Program-made: the position numbers and the translations under genes | Shown: piece by piece, positions 23,301-38,300 of the stretch | Layout of the letters: every line of letters starts with the position of its first letter | How positions within the stretch are numbered: position 1 is the first letter of the stretch | The notes under the pieces: generated by a model | Told to the model about the DNA's origin: nothing | The model's input: only the letters and a program-made list of their open reading frames with translations | Databases searched by the model: none | Source of the DNA: Lytechinus pictus | Taxonomy: Eukaryota; Echinodermata; Echinoidea; Temnopleuroida; Toxopneustidae | Length of the DNA stretch: 64,000 bases | NCBI RefSeq assembly: GCF_037042905.1 | Contig: NC_087251.1 | Location: 47,936,373-48,000,372, forward strand | Direction: 5' to 3'

Positions 23301-26300
23301 TGAACTTTGGCCAAGTTGGGGGTATTTGTTGAATTACCATCATAACTTTGAAAATGTATGGATTTAGTCCATGAAACTTGGACATAAGGTTAATCAAGTA
23401 TTAGTGAACATCCTGCTTGAGTTTCAGGTCACATGACCAAGGTCAAAGGTCATTTAGGGTCAATGAACTTTGGCCAAGTTGGGGGTATTTGTTGAATTAC
23501 CATCATAACTTTGAAAATTTATGGATTTAGTTCATGAAACTTGGACATTAGGTTAATCAAGTACCACTGAATATCCTGTGCGAGTTTCAGGTCACATGAC
23601 CATGGTCAATGGTCATTTAAGGTCAATGAACTTTGGCCGTGTTGGGGGTATATGTTAAATTACCATCCTAGCTCTGAAAGTTTATGGATCTAGTTCATAA
23701 AACTTGGACATAAGAGTAATCAAGTATCACTGAACATCCTGTACGAGTTTCAGGTCACATGACCATGGTCAAAGGTCATTAAAGGTCATCGAACTTTGGC
23801 CGTGTTGGGGGTATTTGTTGAATTACCATCCTAACTGTGAAAGTTTATGGATCTAGTTCATAAAACTTGGGATATAAGAGTAATCAAGCATCACTGAACA
23901 TCCCCTGTGAGTTTCAGGTCACAAAACCAAGTCAAAGGTCAGTTAAGGTCAATAAACTTAGGCCATGTTGGGGTAATTGTTGAAGTGCCATCATAACTTT
24001 GAAAGTTTATGGATAGAGTGAATGAAATGTGGACATGGGTGTAGTTGACAGTCTTAAGTCTCCGTTCAAATTTCATTTATGGTCAATGAACGTGGTATTA
24101 TGTCATTTATATGAATGATGTTTTTGTGAATGATTATTTTATAGTAGTTTTCAAAGTTAGCACTGCTGCTATATTAGATTGCGTAATGCAGGCGAGACTG
24201 CCAGAGGCGTTCCACTTGTTATTTTTACTATGGCATATCTCTTTGCCGTATGATTAAATTCAGTTAAATATGAGCTTTGCTTTTGTTACATCAGGGCAGT
24301 AATTAAGCCTCCAGATATTTGGCTAGTTAGCTGTCCTAGAGACTGAGGGTGTTGCAAGAAAATATTTGCAATCATTTTCAGTTGCAAATGTACAAGTGAT
24401 GAGAACAATCTTAATTAAAGCAAATCAGTTTATAGTTGTCAATACAAGAAGCAGACCAGTGACCAGTTGCAAATTGGCAATTAATTGTAAGACTTGTGAT
24501 CGATCGGGAACCTGAAATTGACTTGCAATCGATTGCAAGTGTTTTTCTACTGCCTGAATAGATTATTTTTCATCCTCTAAAGCTTGCAGATCTCTCATTT
24601 TTCCTTATTGCAGTCCTTCGTGCCACTGTACCAAGACTTTGACAGTTTCTTCACACGTCATGTCTACCGAAAAATACGGGACAATTGGAATGTTCCGATT
24701 GCCAGTGCTCCTACTGCACGTTTTGATCTGATGGGGAGATACAGCGAAGATCACTTTTGGACATTCAAGTAAGTGTGCTTTGCCATAGGAGTGTTCACCT
24801 CTTTGCAAAGCTGGATATACATGTTTTCAAGTTAACAGTTATGTTCCTATGACGTTGCAAAGTGCTGTATTTTCAAAATAATTATGCATGTTGGCAATGT
24901 TGCATTGAATGCCAGAAACTTTAATCTTGAATCTTGACTTTCTTGCAGCCAAAATGCTAACTTTATGCCAGAATCTTGAATTTTGATGTTAATCTTGAAT
25001 TTATTGCAACCATAATGCTAACTATATTTGTTGTTTTAATATTAAAGCCTTACTCTTCTAGCAAAGGAGGGTTCCTTGCATGAACAGGCATACTTGTAAA
25101 AGCAGGGAATCATTGCTCTGTATGTGAGTGTGACATTATTTGGTTGTGCAATGTGCAAAATAAAATGTATGTCATGGTTGAATACTGCAAACTGTAGACT
25201 AGATGGAATAGAAGCTTGGAGGATTTGTGTTGTGTCCAAATGTAGCAACGATGTATAATACCCCTTTCATAAACCCAATAAAACATATCCTCCAATTAGC
25301 CGCCTAAGAGTAATGCGGATAATTCAATAAAAATTGCGTTCACAAACTCCATAAATTATTTTTACGAGCGCCCATCCTGAAAAAGGCGGATAATCGTCAT
25401 GACAACTGGACACGCCCCCTCCAATGCGGTTGTGTTGGAAAAGGGTGACCTTGTGACCGCACCATGGCAATTATCCGCATTATTTGGAAATACGTTCATA
25501 AACTCAAAATCTTGTACCGATGCCGCTATTATGCGGATAATAGCAGCATCAGAATAATGCGGATAACTCTTGTCCTCCTCTGATTTTACGACCAAATTAT
25601 GCTGCTATTAGCCGCATAATTGTGTTTTATTGGGTTTATGAAAGGGGTATAAGACTCATGTATCTGATGCCCTTCCATGGGTTGTGATTGGCCAAGTTCT
25701 AAGCACTGTTGTCTGACTGTTACTGCGGTAACTGTCCGTTGTTAATAACTTGTCAGTGCTGATTACTTTCATAAAATGGCCTCCTGAGCTGTCTGTCAAT
25801 GTTTCAGCCACTACTGGGAGACTTTCCTTGTGAAGAAGCCTCAAGAAAAGAGCTGGTAAATCACTTCATGAGTGGTATTCTCAATTTCTCATAGCATTGG
25901 TTTCGGTAACTTAGATTACACTTTTATGGAGTGCCAGTCGTCTACCCAAGTGTGAAGTTAAAGTTTATTCAATAAGTAAAAATAGATTTAAAATGCAGTG
26001 GCAAAAAATTTGATTAAAATTTGAATTGAGAATGAATGTTTATTCTTTCATTATCTTTACTATTAATATTGAAGAGGTAAGATTAAATCTACCATGCTGT
26101 GGAAGTGTGGACTTCTTGTTTAGTGTGAGGTTAAACTTGGGTTTAATATTCAGAATAATACCCAATGACTACATGTATGAGTTGAGTGAAACATAGTTAT
26201 CCTGCGAGACAAAATATATCAAATTGCAGTCAGTTATCAAAATCAGAAGTAGAAGCCAAGCCTTATCCAATACCCCCACATCTTGGCATGCACATGCTAC

Positions 26301-29300
26301 CCAACAAGAACAGTACCAGCATAATTGCTGTATTTTGCAATATGAACGCTTGAAGAGTATGCTGAAGAGGAAAATGAACCCATTGTGTGATCTTTATAGA
26401 TGCTGAAACTTTAATATGCATTTCCATGTGCATATTCCATTTGCTGTATTACAGATTTTCTGTCTGCAAATGAACAATAGGCCTAATAATCATAATGATA
26501 TTAATTAATCTAGTAATGGCCACTTGAATCTAGTGATTGTATTTATATGCCACTTTTTTTTTTTTTAGGTTTGTGCCTCAAAACTATTACAGTGTTGCCA
26601 AATGTTCAGTTTTTAACTGCATTGTGCATTTTTTAAAGTTTTTATAAATTTCCCCCCAAATTGAATGTTCAGATTTGGGGATTTGTGAGTATGGATTTGG
26701 GTGCATATATAATAGTGTGTCAATTATCAATATCATTATTATTGTTTTTGTTAAATGTAGGCCCATATCCAATTATCCATTTCTGTATTCTAGTTAAGCA
26801 AATCATAACACACCCTGATAGAGTAATTCTTGAGGCTGAATAATTTCCTCTTGGGGTATGCACCAGATTGCACAATTGTAAGTCTAAAAATGCTAAAGCT
26901 CCAGCTACGTACCACAGGGTGGGGGACAGTCCGGGGCACCCCCTCCCCCTCGGTCGCTCCGGTCCCTCGCAATAATTGGTTCAGTTTTCTGCATTTCAAA
27001 TGTTGGCAAGCCTATTATTACCCTGCTGGTCTGGCAATGACGGGAATATTTTGACTGCAAAATGAGAATCCACACAGTTTTTTTCATTTTAGCCCAAAAG
27101 ATTCAAATCAATCAACTTTGAAGACCATACTGTTCATTTATAGGAAGGTGAACATCTGTGGGCAGATTCCCGAGTGGAATACTCGCTCTGTGTAAATGAC
27201 AATCAAGATGAACTCCCGGGGGGGGGGGGCACTTCCATTGATGAGTGGATAACATGAGTGACCCCAAAAACATGTAAAAAGGATCTCTTTTTCAAGATAA
27301 GGCATGTTACAAATGTATCGTCAAAAACACTAAAATAATTTTAAAAGGGTATATATTATCAAAAAAAAAAAAAAAAAAATTAAATGAAATAACGGATTTT
27401 TTTTTTACCCTGGCAACACTAGGTGTATAGGGTCTGATGCGAGCGAGGTGTGTGGGGTGGTACTAAACCCAATGAACCCAAAGCCGACATCTGTAATCAC
27501 GTCCGTGACAACAATTAAGATATCATTTGTTTAGGGGGTCAATTCAGGAAATGCTTGTCAAGGGTATCGTTTTGTTTCCAATACTTATTAAAGGTAGTGT
27601 TTTACACGCCAATACTTGCTTAGGGGTACATTTTCAGAACATGGAAAATACTTGTTTAGGGTGCTTTTCGAAACCACGCATGGTATCCACTCATCAATGG
27701 AAGTGCCCCCTTCCCCCCGGATGAACTCAATGATGGAGAAACGCTCTTATAAGGGCCGTCTGCACCAGCCCGAGTTTTCAAATTAGCGCGCTATTTCTGA
27801 TCCGGCAAATTATCCCGATCTGAACAATCTCAAGATTATTTGTAATGGAGACGCAATTATTGCGCTAGTTCGCTGGATTAATCTCGAGATTGCAATTCCA
27901 AGTCAACTTGGGATTATTTGCAAAATAGCGCGCTTCTTTACGAATTATCCCGCTAATTTGCAGGTGCAGACGAACTCGGGATTATTTATTCATGGCTTCT
28001 GACCATAATGCATGGATGCTTTGCTCGAGCAGGAATCGCTCTTCTTGCGATGGTGAAGACGGGATTTCTTGAATCTCGAGATTAATCGCGAAGAGGGCCG
28101 ATCAGGCTAAAATCTCGAGATTGAGGATTGAGCAAACTCGGGCTGGTGCAGCACCGCCCTATATAGACATATATGTACAATATACATCACTTCTGTATAC
28201 ATCGCTAGTCAAAGAGCACTGATCAAAATAAATCTCTTCTTTCAAAGTCACATCTGCATATCTTACTTTCTATTAAAGGGGAATCCAACCCAAATGAAAA
28301 CTTGTTTTTATAAGAAAAAGAAAAATCAGACAAGTTGATAGGTGAAAGTTTGAACAATATCGGACAGACAAAAAGAAAGTAATGATTTTTTAAAAGTTGT
28401 AAATATTGGTAATCACTATACCCATGGAGACTTCAAATTGGCCGTATATGGGATGTCATAGTGATGTAAGGCAAGGACTACTCTTCCATGCACTCCAATA
28501 CATATTATGGCTAAAATGTCATTTTTCCCAAAAGTTTTATTTCAAATTATATTTTTCTTTCATTGAGGACATAAACAATATACTACCTGGGTTATATTTA
28601 GATCACTGCCCCAGGCGAATGGGTACTAGGAGAAAACCACAAATTCCTAGATAATAAAGTACATGGCCTATGGGAAAGTTGTCCTTGCCCTTGTCATAAT
28701 TTACTTACCCAGTTGCCAATTTGAAATCTACATAGTATTAGTGATCTCAGTTTTAAAGCAGCTATAACTTTCTTATTGCTTGTCCGATTTCTTTCAAACT
28801 TTCAACATTCTGTTTGATTTATTTTTATCCTTCCCAACACAACATTTTATGGCCAAGGCTGGATTCCCCTTTAATTAATTGCCATCTTTTGAAAATCTTT
28901 GACCCGTGAAGCTACATGTATTTTGCACCCCCTGTCCCTGCAAACTCACTTTTATCCAAATTCCAGGGTCCACAATAAAAAAGGTGTGGTTGATCATATA
29001 CATTTACCTCTATTGTTTGTAATTTTTTGGTAAATCTTCGTCCTCCTTTAGAATATGAATGCGCTTGGGTCAAGTTTGGTGGCTCCTGGGTGGTTCTCAT
29101 AAGGCCAGGAAAGCATGTTGTAGAGCGATGAATCATGATTTTACAGAGCTCTGACATTTTCTTGTATCATGATGTATTAATAAGAAAACAACTTTCTATT
29201 GCCTGTGTATTTTTGTTACAGCCTTCACATCTGGCATACATGTATGTAGGCCTATAGGGTAAAGCTAGGTTATACTTAGTTCAGAACCAAGATTTTGCAA

Positions 29301-32300
29301 AATTGTTGTCTCGATCAATATCAGTCACCATGTAGAAATCAAGTGGAAATGTGACTGTGCAGGTCGAAAATTAAAAGTTAGATGAAAGATGAAAAAGGGC
29401 AAATCATCATCCAAAGATAACAGGAATAGCCCTTAATTTTTTTTTATTAAAGGGCTATTTAGATGATTTTGGTTTCCAATTATAAACTGTGTATATAATA
29501 ATTCAGCCTTACCAATCCAATAGACCAGTTCGTAGTTACTGATGGACTATTTTGGTCAAATTACCTTTCATTTTTTTCATTATGATAGGCAGATTTCAAA
29601 GCAAGATATTACGCAAGCTTGCCTTACATAGCAGGATGAAGAAATTGAATAGACCAGGTGACTAGAATAGCACACCAATGAACACTTTGTGAAGGTATTT
29701 GTTGCATTCCTACTTTGAATGCATATCATAGCATGTTGCACAATGTACTTGGCAAACTGTGAAATACCAGTCGTTCGTGGACGCATTGTTGTTTTTTGTG
29801 GATGTAAATGAAAACCACTATTCAAAAGAATATATGAATAATCAAGACATCAAAGTTGGTGCTTATGTCATTAGATTTTAAACCACCATGTCACTTAAGT
29901 ACAAATGACCTTCCTCTGATCATGCGTAGAATCTTTTGATCATGCGCAGAAAGGAACTACGAACTGGCTTATTGCAGTGGAATTCAAGGCCTACAGTGAA
30001 AATTAGAGAAATTAATGAAAACTATTATTTTTCTGTTCATACTTATACTGAGTATGAAGAAAGTTTTGAAATTGTTGTTATACCCCATATTGTCATCAAA
30101 TGAATTGAAATACACAAGTCCGCTCTCTAGCAGTATTCCTGAAACTTTCCCACATTATTAATTGCAGCACTTGCTTTTGTATGCCATTACTTTCCCAGCA
30201 CAGCTGAAGCTCCTTGGTTACAATGAGTTGCAACCTATTTGAACAAGTGTATGCTAATGTTTATTTTGTGAGTATAGTGAGAACTGTATATTGAGAAAAA
30301 GACCTTTTCATTCATGCTTTTCTTTTTATTGATTGACGGAAAAGTAAACACACAGCACAGCTAGCCACCCACCGCTACCCAAAATTTGTGTTAAAAATGT
30401 CACACAATCGTTTTTGAGATCCTTGTCCATTGCATTGTTCTATATCCAAGGCCGTTGTAGACCTGCATAGTAGGTGGTTTCGAACCGCCTCGATCATAAG
30501 AATCCCTGTTAAATTACGAGAACTTTTTTAGGCTAAAAAATACCCATTATTCCTGCATTCACACCGCCCCGAAACATACTCTTCAGGATAAGTTCCTGAA
30601 GTTACGAGCGTGCGCAGTATGGTCTGATAAGCAGGCAAGGCGCGAGATTCAAAATCACTGGCTCAGCAGCCACCCACGGCGCCCATGCCTAACTAAGGTT
30701 AAAAGTTCTCGTAAATTGCTTTCACATTGCCAAAATACCTGCAACCTTGGAAAAATCCCCGCGAAAGTTCTCGTAATTTTGACAAGTACCTACTATTTAG
30801 TGGGTATTTTCTTTCGTGGAGATTACGCGTAATTTGCTTTCACATTGCCAATATTACCTGGTATTTTCTGATCGGGTAAATTTCCCGATCAGAAAATACC
30901 TGGAACTGACGAAATTGGAGGCGGTCTGAAACCACCTAGTGAGTACACAGTGTGTTTGATGTGCAATTTGCCATGTTTACTCAACTAATCTACATGTAAT
31001 CCTATTCTAGTTCTACAGTGATGACCTAATATAAGGCAGCATTTTCTTCAATGTTTTCTTTCGTGTTCTGTATTCCTCATATTCTTCATCCTCTTGCACA
31101 AAATTTCTACACTTGTTTACGACTGGTCCACAATCTGATTTTGCAACAAATTGCATTTTGCTAATTTTAGAAAAAGGGGGGAAAGAGCACTTAAACTATA
31201 AAAAAAAAGAAAAAGGGGAAAAGCAAAGTTTTTAACTTTTTATTTGAGGTTAAGATAATAAGCATTCTAGATATAACAATTTTGGATGATTCCACAATTT
31301 TCTTTTGGAGTAAAGGCCAAATCAGTTTCAATTCAAATCTTAGCCAATCATATCATTTTTAGATGTCATGAATAGATATTGAATTGGCTTTTATTCTAAT
31401 ATAAGGCTGATAGCATAGTCACATATTTGAACGTATACATGTATGTATTCAACTTTTCTTTTTATATAGTAAGATATTCCATCAATATTGGCATGCCATG
31501 TAGATTCTCCCATTGGCAATGCGACCAAGATCTGTGATGTCTCACACGTACAACTCCCTCATTACTTTAGTACTTATTTCACTTATATTCTCACTTTTAT
31601 AGAGTCTATCACAAGGTGAGGTGTTCTCTTTATGAGAGGACAAGTACAGAGGTTTCACAACATTATATCATTGATGAATCGTTTGCCATATGATTAGAAT
31701 GAGCAAAAAGAGATGTTTTGGGGTATATTTTCAGTGTCCAAAAGGGGAGAGTTGTTCATCTGTGACATCATAGATCTTGGTCGCATTGCCAATGGGAGGA
31801 TATCCATAGCATTAGTGATCTCGACATTCAATTGCTCATAACTCTTCTATTGCTAGTCCTATTTTACTCGAACTTTTGTTGATCTTATTCTTTGATTTTT
31901 CTGCTTTCACAAAAGCTAACTTGCTCCAAGAGTTTCATTCTCCTTTAATGACACTTATTCAGCCATTTCATTTTATTTAATAGCAATTCTATAACCATCT
32001 ATTCTATTATTCTGCTGTTATCCAAAATGACAAAATACTGTAATCCACGCGCCAATTTGCCCATTTCAGGTCCATTTCCATACCATTTTGTATTCTTCCA
32101 TACTTGTACACAATGCTTGGTTATCCTCCAGTATAGTCTTGGAAATTAAGTGCTATAGATTGTTAATGAGTGGCTCTTTCATATAGATGTACATGTAGGT
32201 GCCCATTATTAAAATGTCATCAGCTCTAAAATCCAAACCCAAAAGAGTCTCTGAAACTCGGATACAGAAGGCGATTTTTCCAAAACACTGTATAGGAGGT

Positions 32301-35300
32301 CAGAAGTGAGAATATTTTCATCTCTCAATCAAAATCCAATCATTATAGATTGCCCAACCTAATTTCTTCCTACTTATTTTCTTTGAAATCATGTTGACAT
32401 TATCCAATTAAAATTGGAACTCTTTATAGTTTCTTACTTCATGCATTCCTTCATGTTCATATGTGTTACTGTCATCATTTTTTTTGTTCATAAAAATCAA
32501 TCATGGTTTTCAATTTTATTCATATAAAACTAAGTATTATCTGTGATGTCTATTACCGTGTTTACACTTAATCGGCAATTGGTTCTGAACCAAATGCCGA
32601 TGCAGAATCGGCATTTGGATTGCGTTTACACGTTGTTACAGCTCGCGGTTCAGAACCGCGAGCCGATGCAAAAACCTGAAATGATACGCACACCAACAAT
32701 ATACGTCATAATAAAGACAACGCTGGATCAGTGCGCTTACAATTACGTCACAATGGTAAAGTAATTGAAATGCGCACAAATTGCCGGTGCAGAATCGGCT
32801 TTCTGTTTACACGTAGTAAAAAAGCCGATTATGCATCGGCTCGCGGTTCTGAACCGATTAAGTGTAAACACGGTATATGTTCACTTTTTATTGCACCTGA
32901 ATATACTTTGTATGCACTGATATTTATTGCAGGAATCAATTCAATGAAGGGAAATGACAGGGTGAAAATTAACTCATTTCATGACATTTTTAATATGTAC
33001 ATGTTCATGTTCTTGCAAATTAATACTTGTACCATGAGTTAAATAGCTCTGATAACAAAATTATTATTATCAAGTATCACTTATCAGGTAAGCAGTACAA
33101 ATGTCAACAAGTACATGTATATGGAATTGGCATGATGTCAAATGTTGAAGATAATGATTTCTTTTGCTTATTAATCCAATCAGGAAATTTTGATTTGACG
33201 ACTTTGGACAACTGTAAAAGCTTTCTGCTTTATAAAAGGTTAGAAATGAGAAAGATGTGAGCTTTAAATTTACATTCTTTAGAATGGGGAGAATATTATC
33301 ATAAAGCAGCAGTCAACTGCAAAGCATTTTTCTTCCCATTCAACAGAAAATTATAGATAATTTTCAGGTACATATGAAGTTAGGACACCCGTGCTAGAAT
33401 TATTTATGGTCCAACAAAATTAATTTAACTACTGTATGTTTCATTTTTTATAATCCTTATGTCAATCTCAATGGATAAGTGTCATATATAACATTTTTTT
33501 TTACATTTTAGAGCTACGGGTAAAACTCATCGTGCAATAAACATTGGGTCGTACAACTATCTCGGCTTTGCTGAACAAGATGGTCCGGGAATGGAGTCTG
33601 TGAAGAACTCAACCTGCTTTTATGGGAGTGGGGTTTGCAGTACCCGCCAAGAGTTAGGTGAATAAATTATACAAAGAGCTCAATCCCTTGAATGTGATTA
33701 GTTGGTATGTGAATCAAACAATCCTTATTTTTAATGTGTATATTATGAAGCGAAGCATATTTTACATACTGTACTAAATTTTGTAGTTAAACTACCACCA
33801 CAAAAAAAATATTGCATTTTATTCATTATTTGGTGGCTGTTAAAAAGAAATTGAACAGGTTGCAATTGGAAAGATATTTTTTTTTTAAGTTCTGTATTGT
33901 AGTTCAAATTTCCCGTGAAGGAGGTTTAGTTCAGACAGTCCAAGTGATTATATAATGGGATATTAATGTTTGTCCAAATTTACCCCAAAACCTGGGGGTC
34001 GCTTTGGACAAACTTTGAGTTTGACCCACCCCAAAAAAAATGAATAAAAAAATAATAAAAATGCTGGCCCAAGAAGTCTATATAAGAGGATGTCCGCCTC
34101 TCTAGGTGGTTTCAAACCGCCTCGATCACAAGAATCCCTGTTAAATTACGAGAAAATTTTCAGGCAAAAAAATTGATTAATTATTTCCGCATTCGCATTG
34201 ACAATGCCCCGAATGATACCCTTTGGAATAAGTTCCTGAAGTCATGGGCATGCGCAGTGTGGTCTGATAGCGAGCAAGGCGCGAGATCCCTGAATATCCT
34301 GTGCGTGTTTCAGGTCACATGACCAAGATCAAAGGTCATTTAAGGTCAATGAACTTTGACCATGCTGGGGGGTATCTGTTGCATTGGCATCATAACAATA
34401 AAAAGTGTATGGAGTTACACATGTACATGTAGTTTATGAAACACAGACATAAGGGTAATCGAGTATGAATGATTGTTTTGCACACATCTTAGGTCACATG
34501 ATCATGATCAAAGGTCATGTTGGGTCAATGGACATATGGTAGTATTTTATTATCATATGAGTGCTTTCTTTTTTTAATAATTATAAAATAGCTGTTTTCA
34601 AAGTTAGCACTGCTGCTATATTGAATCACGTAATGCAGGCAAGACTGCCAGAGGTGTTCCACTTGTTACAATAAACTTTTTATCAGGGTGAACTTCCTAT
34701 TTAATGTGAAAATGGCAGACTATGAATATTGATGTGGCTTATAGGTGCCATTAGATGGTTACCGGGGGGGGGGGGGGGGGGACGTCTTACAAAGAGTTAT
34801 GATTGATCCAATCAACCACTACTACTGTATGGAAAGCCATCAACATCCAAATTACAGGTTTGCTTAAAATATTTTCTATATATGATGTACAGTACTGTCT
34901 GACCTCCGGACACGTTTGGACCAGCACCAATCCCGATATTAAAGGGATTTATCCGGATCTGGGAGACCCAATATTATTTGTTAATATACGCAGCTCCGCC
35001 TCCCCAGTGGTAGCAACAGGTAATCTATTGTAGTGGCCGTACACAGAGTGTATTCACTGCAGTGTCAGGGCAAATCGATTGGTTGCCAAAACTCTTGGAT
35101 GATTTACCTGCTGAAATGATTAAGGAGTACATCAAGCATACCTCGAAAGAAAGAGAATGACTCGATGAAACCAAGTTTGAAAATTGGATCATCGCGGCGG
35201 GCATCGTTGCTTCGCAAAGTGGGCTATTATTAGACTGTAGGCTCAAACATGATAGATGGCACTGTCCGTATCAAGGCCTAGCGCCCCCCCCCAAAAAAAA

Positions 35301-38300
35301 AAAAAAGAATGTGATAAAATGGTTGTCCTATGCCCTGATATACTCAAAAATTATCCAAAGTTCTTTCAGTGAGTTGGGTAAGATATTTTCTTAAAAAATA
35401 ATGTGGTTGTAGGTAGACTATATTGGAAAATGTATGTAATCAAACTGAGTTTGTGTAGGAATTTTGATTTTAGATTGAATTCCCCATGTACTAGATTGAA
35501 CAAAAAAGATCTTGGCAAGTGTGCGTCTGTATCATAGAAAGATCTGAATAAGGGGAGGCCGGATAAGAGAGGTCGAACTGTATATTCATAATGACATTGA
35601 TGGATTTCCCTATACTTGATGTTGATCGGATCAGTCGTAACTTTTTGTAAGACAGGGCCCAGGTTTAAAAGCTTGAATGTTTTTTAGTCTCTAGAATTCT
35701 CGAAGGGGCCTGACAATGGAGATTAATGCCTGTCCATTGCATACCCTACTTGTAGATTGTTATTGTGGTGCAGTGTACGATAAATACTTCGCAACCCAAG
35801 GTTTTCGAAAGGCGGGATTATTTCATTAATAAATAAGAATTTTTGAATAGATGGATTTTCATTGAAACCCAGGCAATGATACACAAGATTATTGTGGGTC
35901 AGGGAATTAAAAAAATATCAATACTTTGATTACCTGTTCCCAAGGTCCTTGTAATAGAAATGGGTGCATCTGCCAAGCCTATAGCTGTAGCCCCTTGATG
36001 TATTGTACATACGTATATGTAAAGTTGCATAACTCGTTTTTTATCCATTGGTGGTCATGAGATGGACAATATTAATGCTTCACAGGTCACAGCTTTTCAA
36101 ATATGTGGGATTTATTTTTACTGATCAATAAGAACTGTTGGATGGAGATATAATAGACTTTCATTCAAACCAAGGTTGATGTGGGGGTAGAGGGTTGTGA
36201 AATACTTCAATGGTCACTTCTTTTCAAAAGGTGGGGTTTGTTATTATCGATGGCAACTTTTGAAAAGAGAGATTAGACATTACATCAAACCAAGGCTACG
36301 AGACAACCGCTTTTCTGAATGAGCTTTTATGCTTCCTTTCATGATATTATATGAATATTTATTTATTTCTATCCAGGTAATCTAGCCATTCACAAAGAGT
36401 TGGAGACTTGCATCGCTGAGTTCTGCGGGCAAGAGGATGCCATAACCTATGGGATGGGGTTTGCCACAAATGCTCTTAATATTCCTACACTTATGGGAAA
36501 GGTAATTAACAGGATCAAAAAACAAAATATGCCCTATAATGTTTATATTTACATGGGGTAAACCCATTAAGTGTACTATGAATTTGGTCTAATTGCCATT
36601 TGGTCTACTTTACACTTGGTCTAATTACCCATTTAGTCCATTCCTTGCTTAGTGTCATACCCAGTTGGTCTAATTTCCCTTTTGTCTACATACCATTCTT
36701 TATTTACTTTATCATATGAAAATATTTTTAGACAGTTAATCTAACCATATAGACTAAATGGTGTAAAAGCAAGTGGAAATTTAATAGACAAAATGGATAT
36801 AACCTAACTGGAAACTAGACAAACTGATAAATGGGCTAAAATGGCAATCACTGGTAGTGGATTAAGAAGGACTAGACCATATGGGATGAGACCACAATGG
36901 AAAGTAGACGTAGTTTAATCAACAATTTAATGTATATGTATAATGTATATGTATAATGTATATGTATAATGTATATGTATAATGTATAATAATCATAATA
37001 ATGGTATCCTGCGTCATCTGTTGAGTTGGCCTCGCCTCATCTCATTATGTATAATGTATATGTATATATATATATATCACTAAATCAATTTGGACTCACT
37101 CATACAAATAACCACCCAAGGTCGTTAATGTATTGATAACAAGAAATGTGCCAAGTGATGAAAATGAGAAATTGCTCAGTTTTAAGATTTTGAGACACGA
37201 CAGTCTACAAGTTAAGCGGCCTATTTCCAATAATTGATTCATGTGCCCGCATGTGCTTCTCTGTGTTTGCAAGTTTTAGCATACTTGGCTTTCAGCTATG
37301 TCACATTCTGACCATGTCACATTCTGACCTGCTTACCCTAAATCAGAATCTACATGCATACAAAGATCTTTGTGATCTGGTAATACACACTGATTTGTAG
37401 ACACACTGCCATTATTGCCATATAGATATTTCTTGAAGTTATTGTCCCCAACAAGTATTGCAGTGTAGTTTTTAAATCATAATACACATATACCATATTT
37501 GAGAAATATACCCATCTGGCTTTCAAATATATTGAATCATGGCAAATGAAGAGTTTGATTATATTACTTTTGTTTTGTTTTTTCTCTCCAGGGTTGTTTG
37601 GTTGTCAGTGATAGACTAAACCATGCATCTCTTGTACTGGGAATCAGACTGTCGGGCGCTTCTGTCAAAGTTTTTGAACATAACAGTAAGTATTTTTAAA
37701 GGCCTTAAAATGAAATAATTCTATGTGCGTGGATTCTCTTTTTCCAATTCAAAACCAAAAGCTTATGTAAGCTGTAAAGCAATCATTTCTGTTTGTTGTT
37801 TCTGGTCTCTGGTCCATAGATCTGGGGAACTTTTCATCAAGTTTTATTTCGTCCAACAAGTTTTCAGATCAGACCACTTTCTTTGATTTTTGTTGGCTGA
37901 GAGGCACTGTTACTATGGTAACTGTTGAGACTTTTTTAGATAAAGTCAAATAAAACGTCTTATGCGTTTGTCTCTTACCTCATACCGTAGAGAAATCAAC
38001 AAAGACAGTGACTTGCTTAAACATGCTATCAAGCTGAAGGAACTATGCGGTGTCACACAGTATCATTCCATTAGGCGAATGACACACATCAAGAGCAGTG
38101 AATACTCTGAGTGTCTCTGCCTTTATAAGCATTGAAAACTGGTATCCTTGCTTCCCAAAGGTTCTGGCAGGAGGAACTCTCATACTATTGATACTGATAC
38201 AAAGAGGATTATCATTACCATTCCTGAGAATCTTAGAATGTAAAATCAACGTGCTCTTCTCTTCACAGGCCTCACTTTTGTTTCCCAACGAAGGAATGCT

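Larger units (their letters stand above)
24769..33511 (+). other. SPTLC2 intron 3 (8.7 kb)
   Basis: Holds six MITE or foldback elements listed separately (25261-25647, 27216-27720, 27752-28160, 28277-28870, 30473-30936, 31499-31944, 32556-32873). The gaps 25650-27200, 28880-30470 and 32000-32550 are AT-rich sequence in which I see nothing else supportable. Confidence 0.7.
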
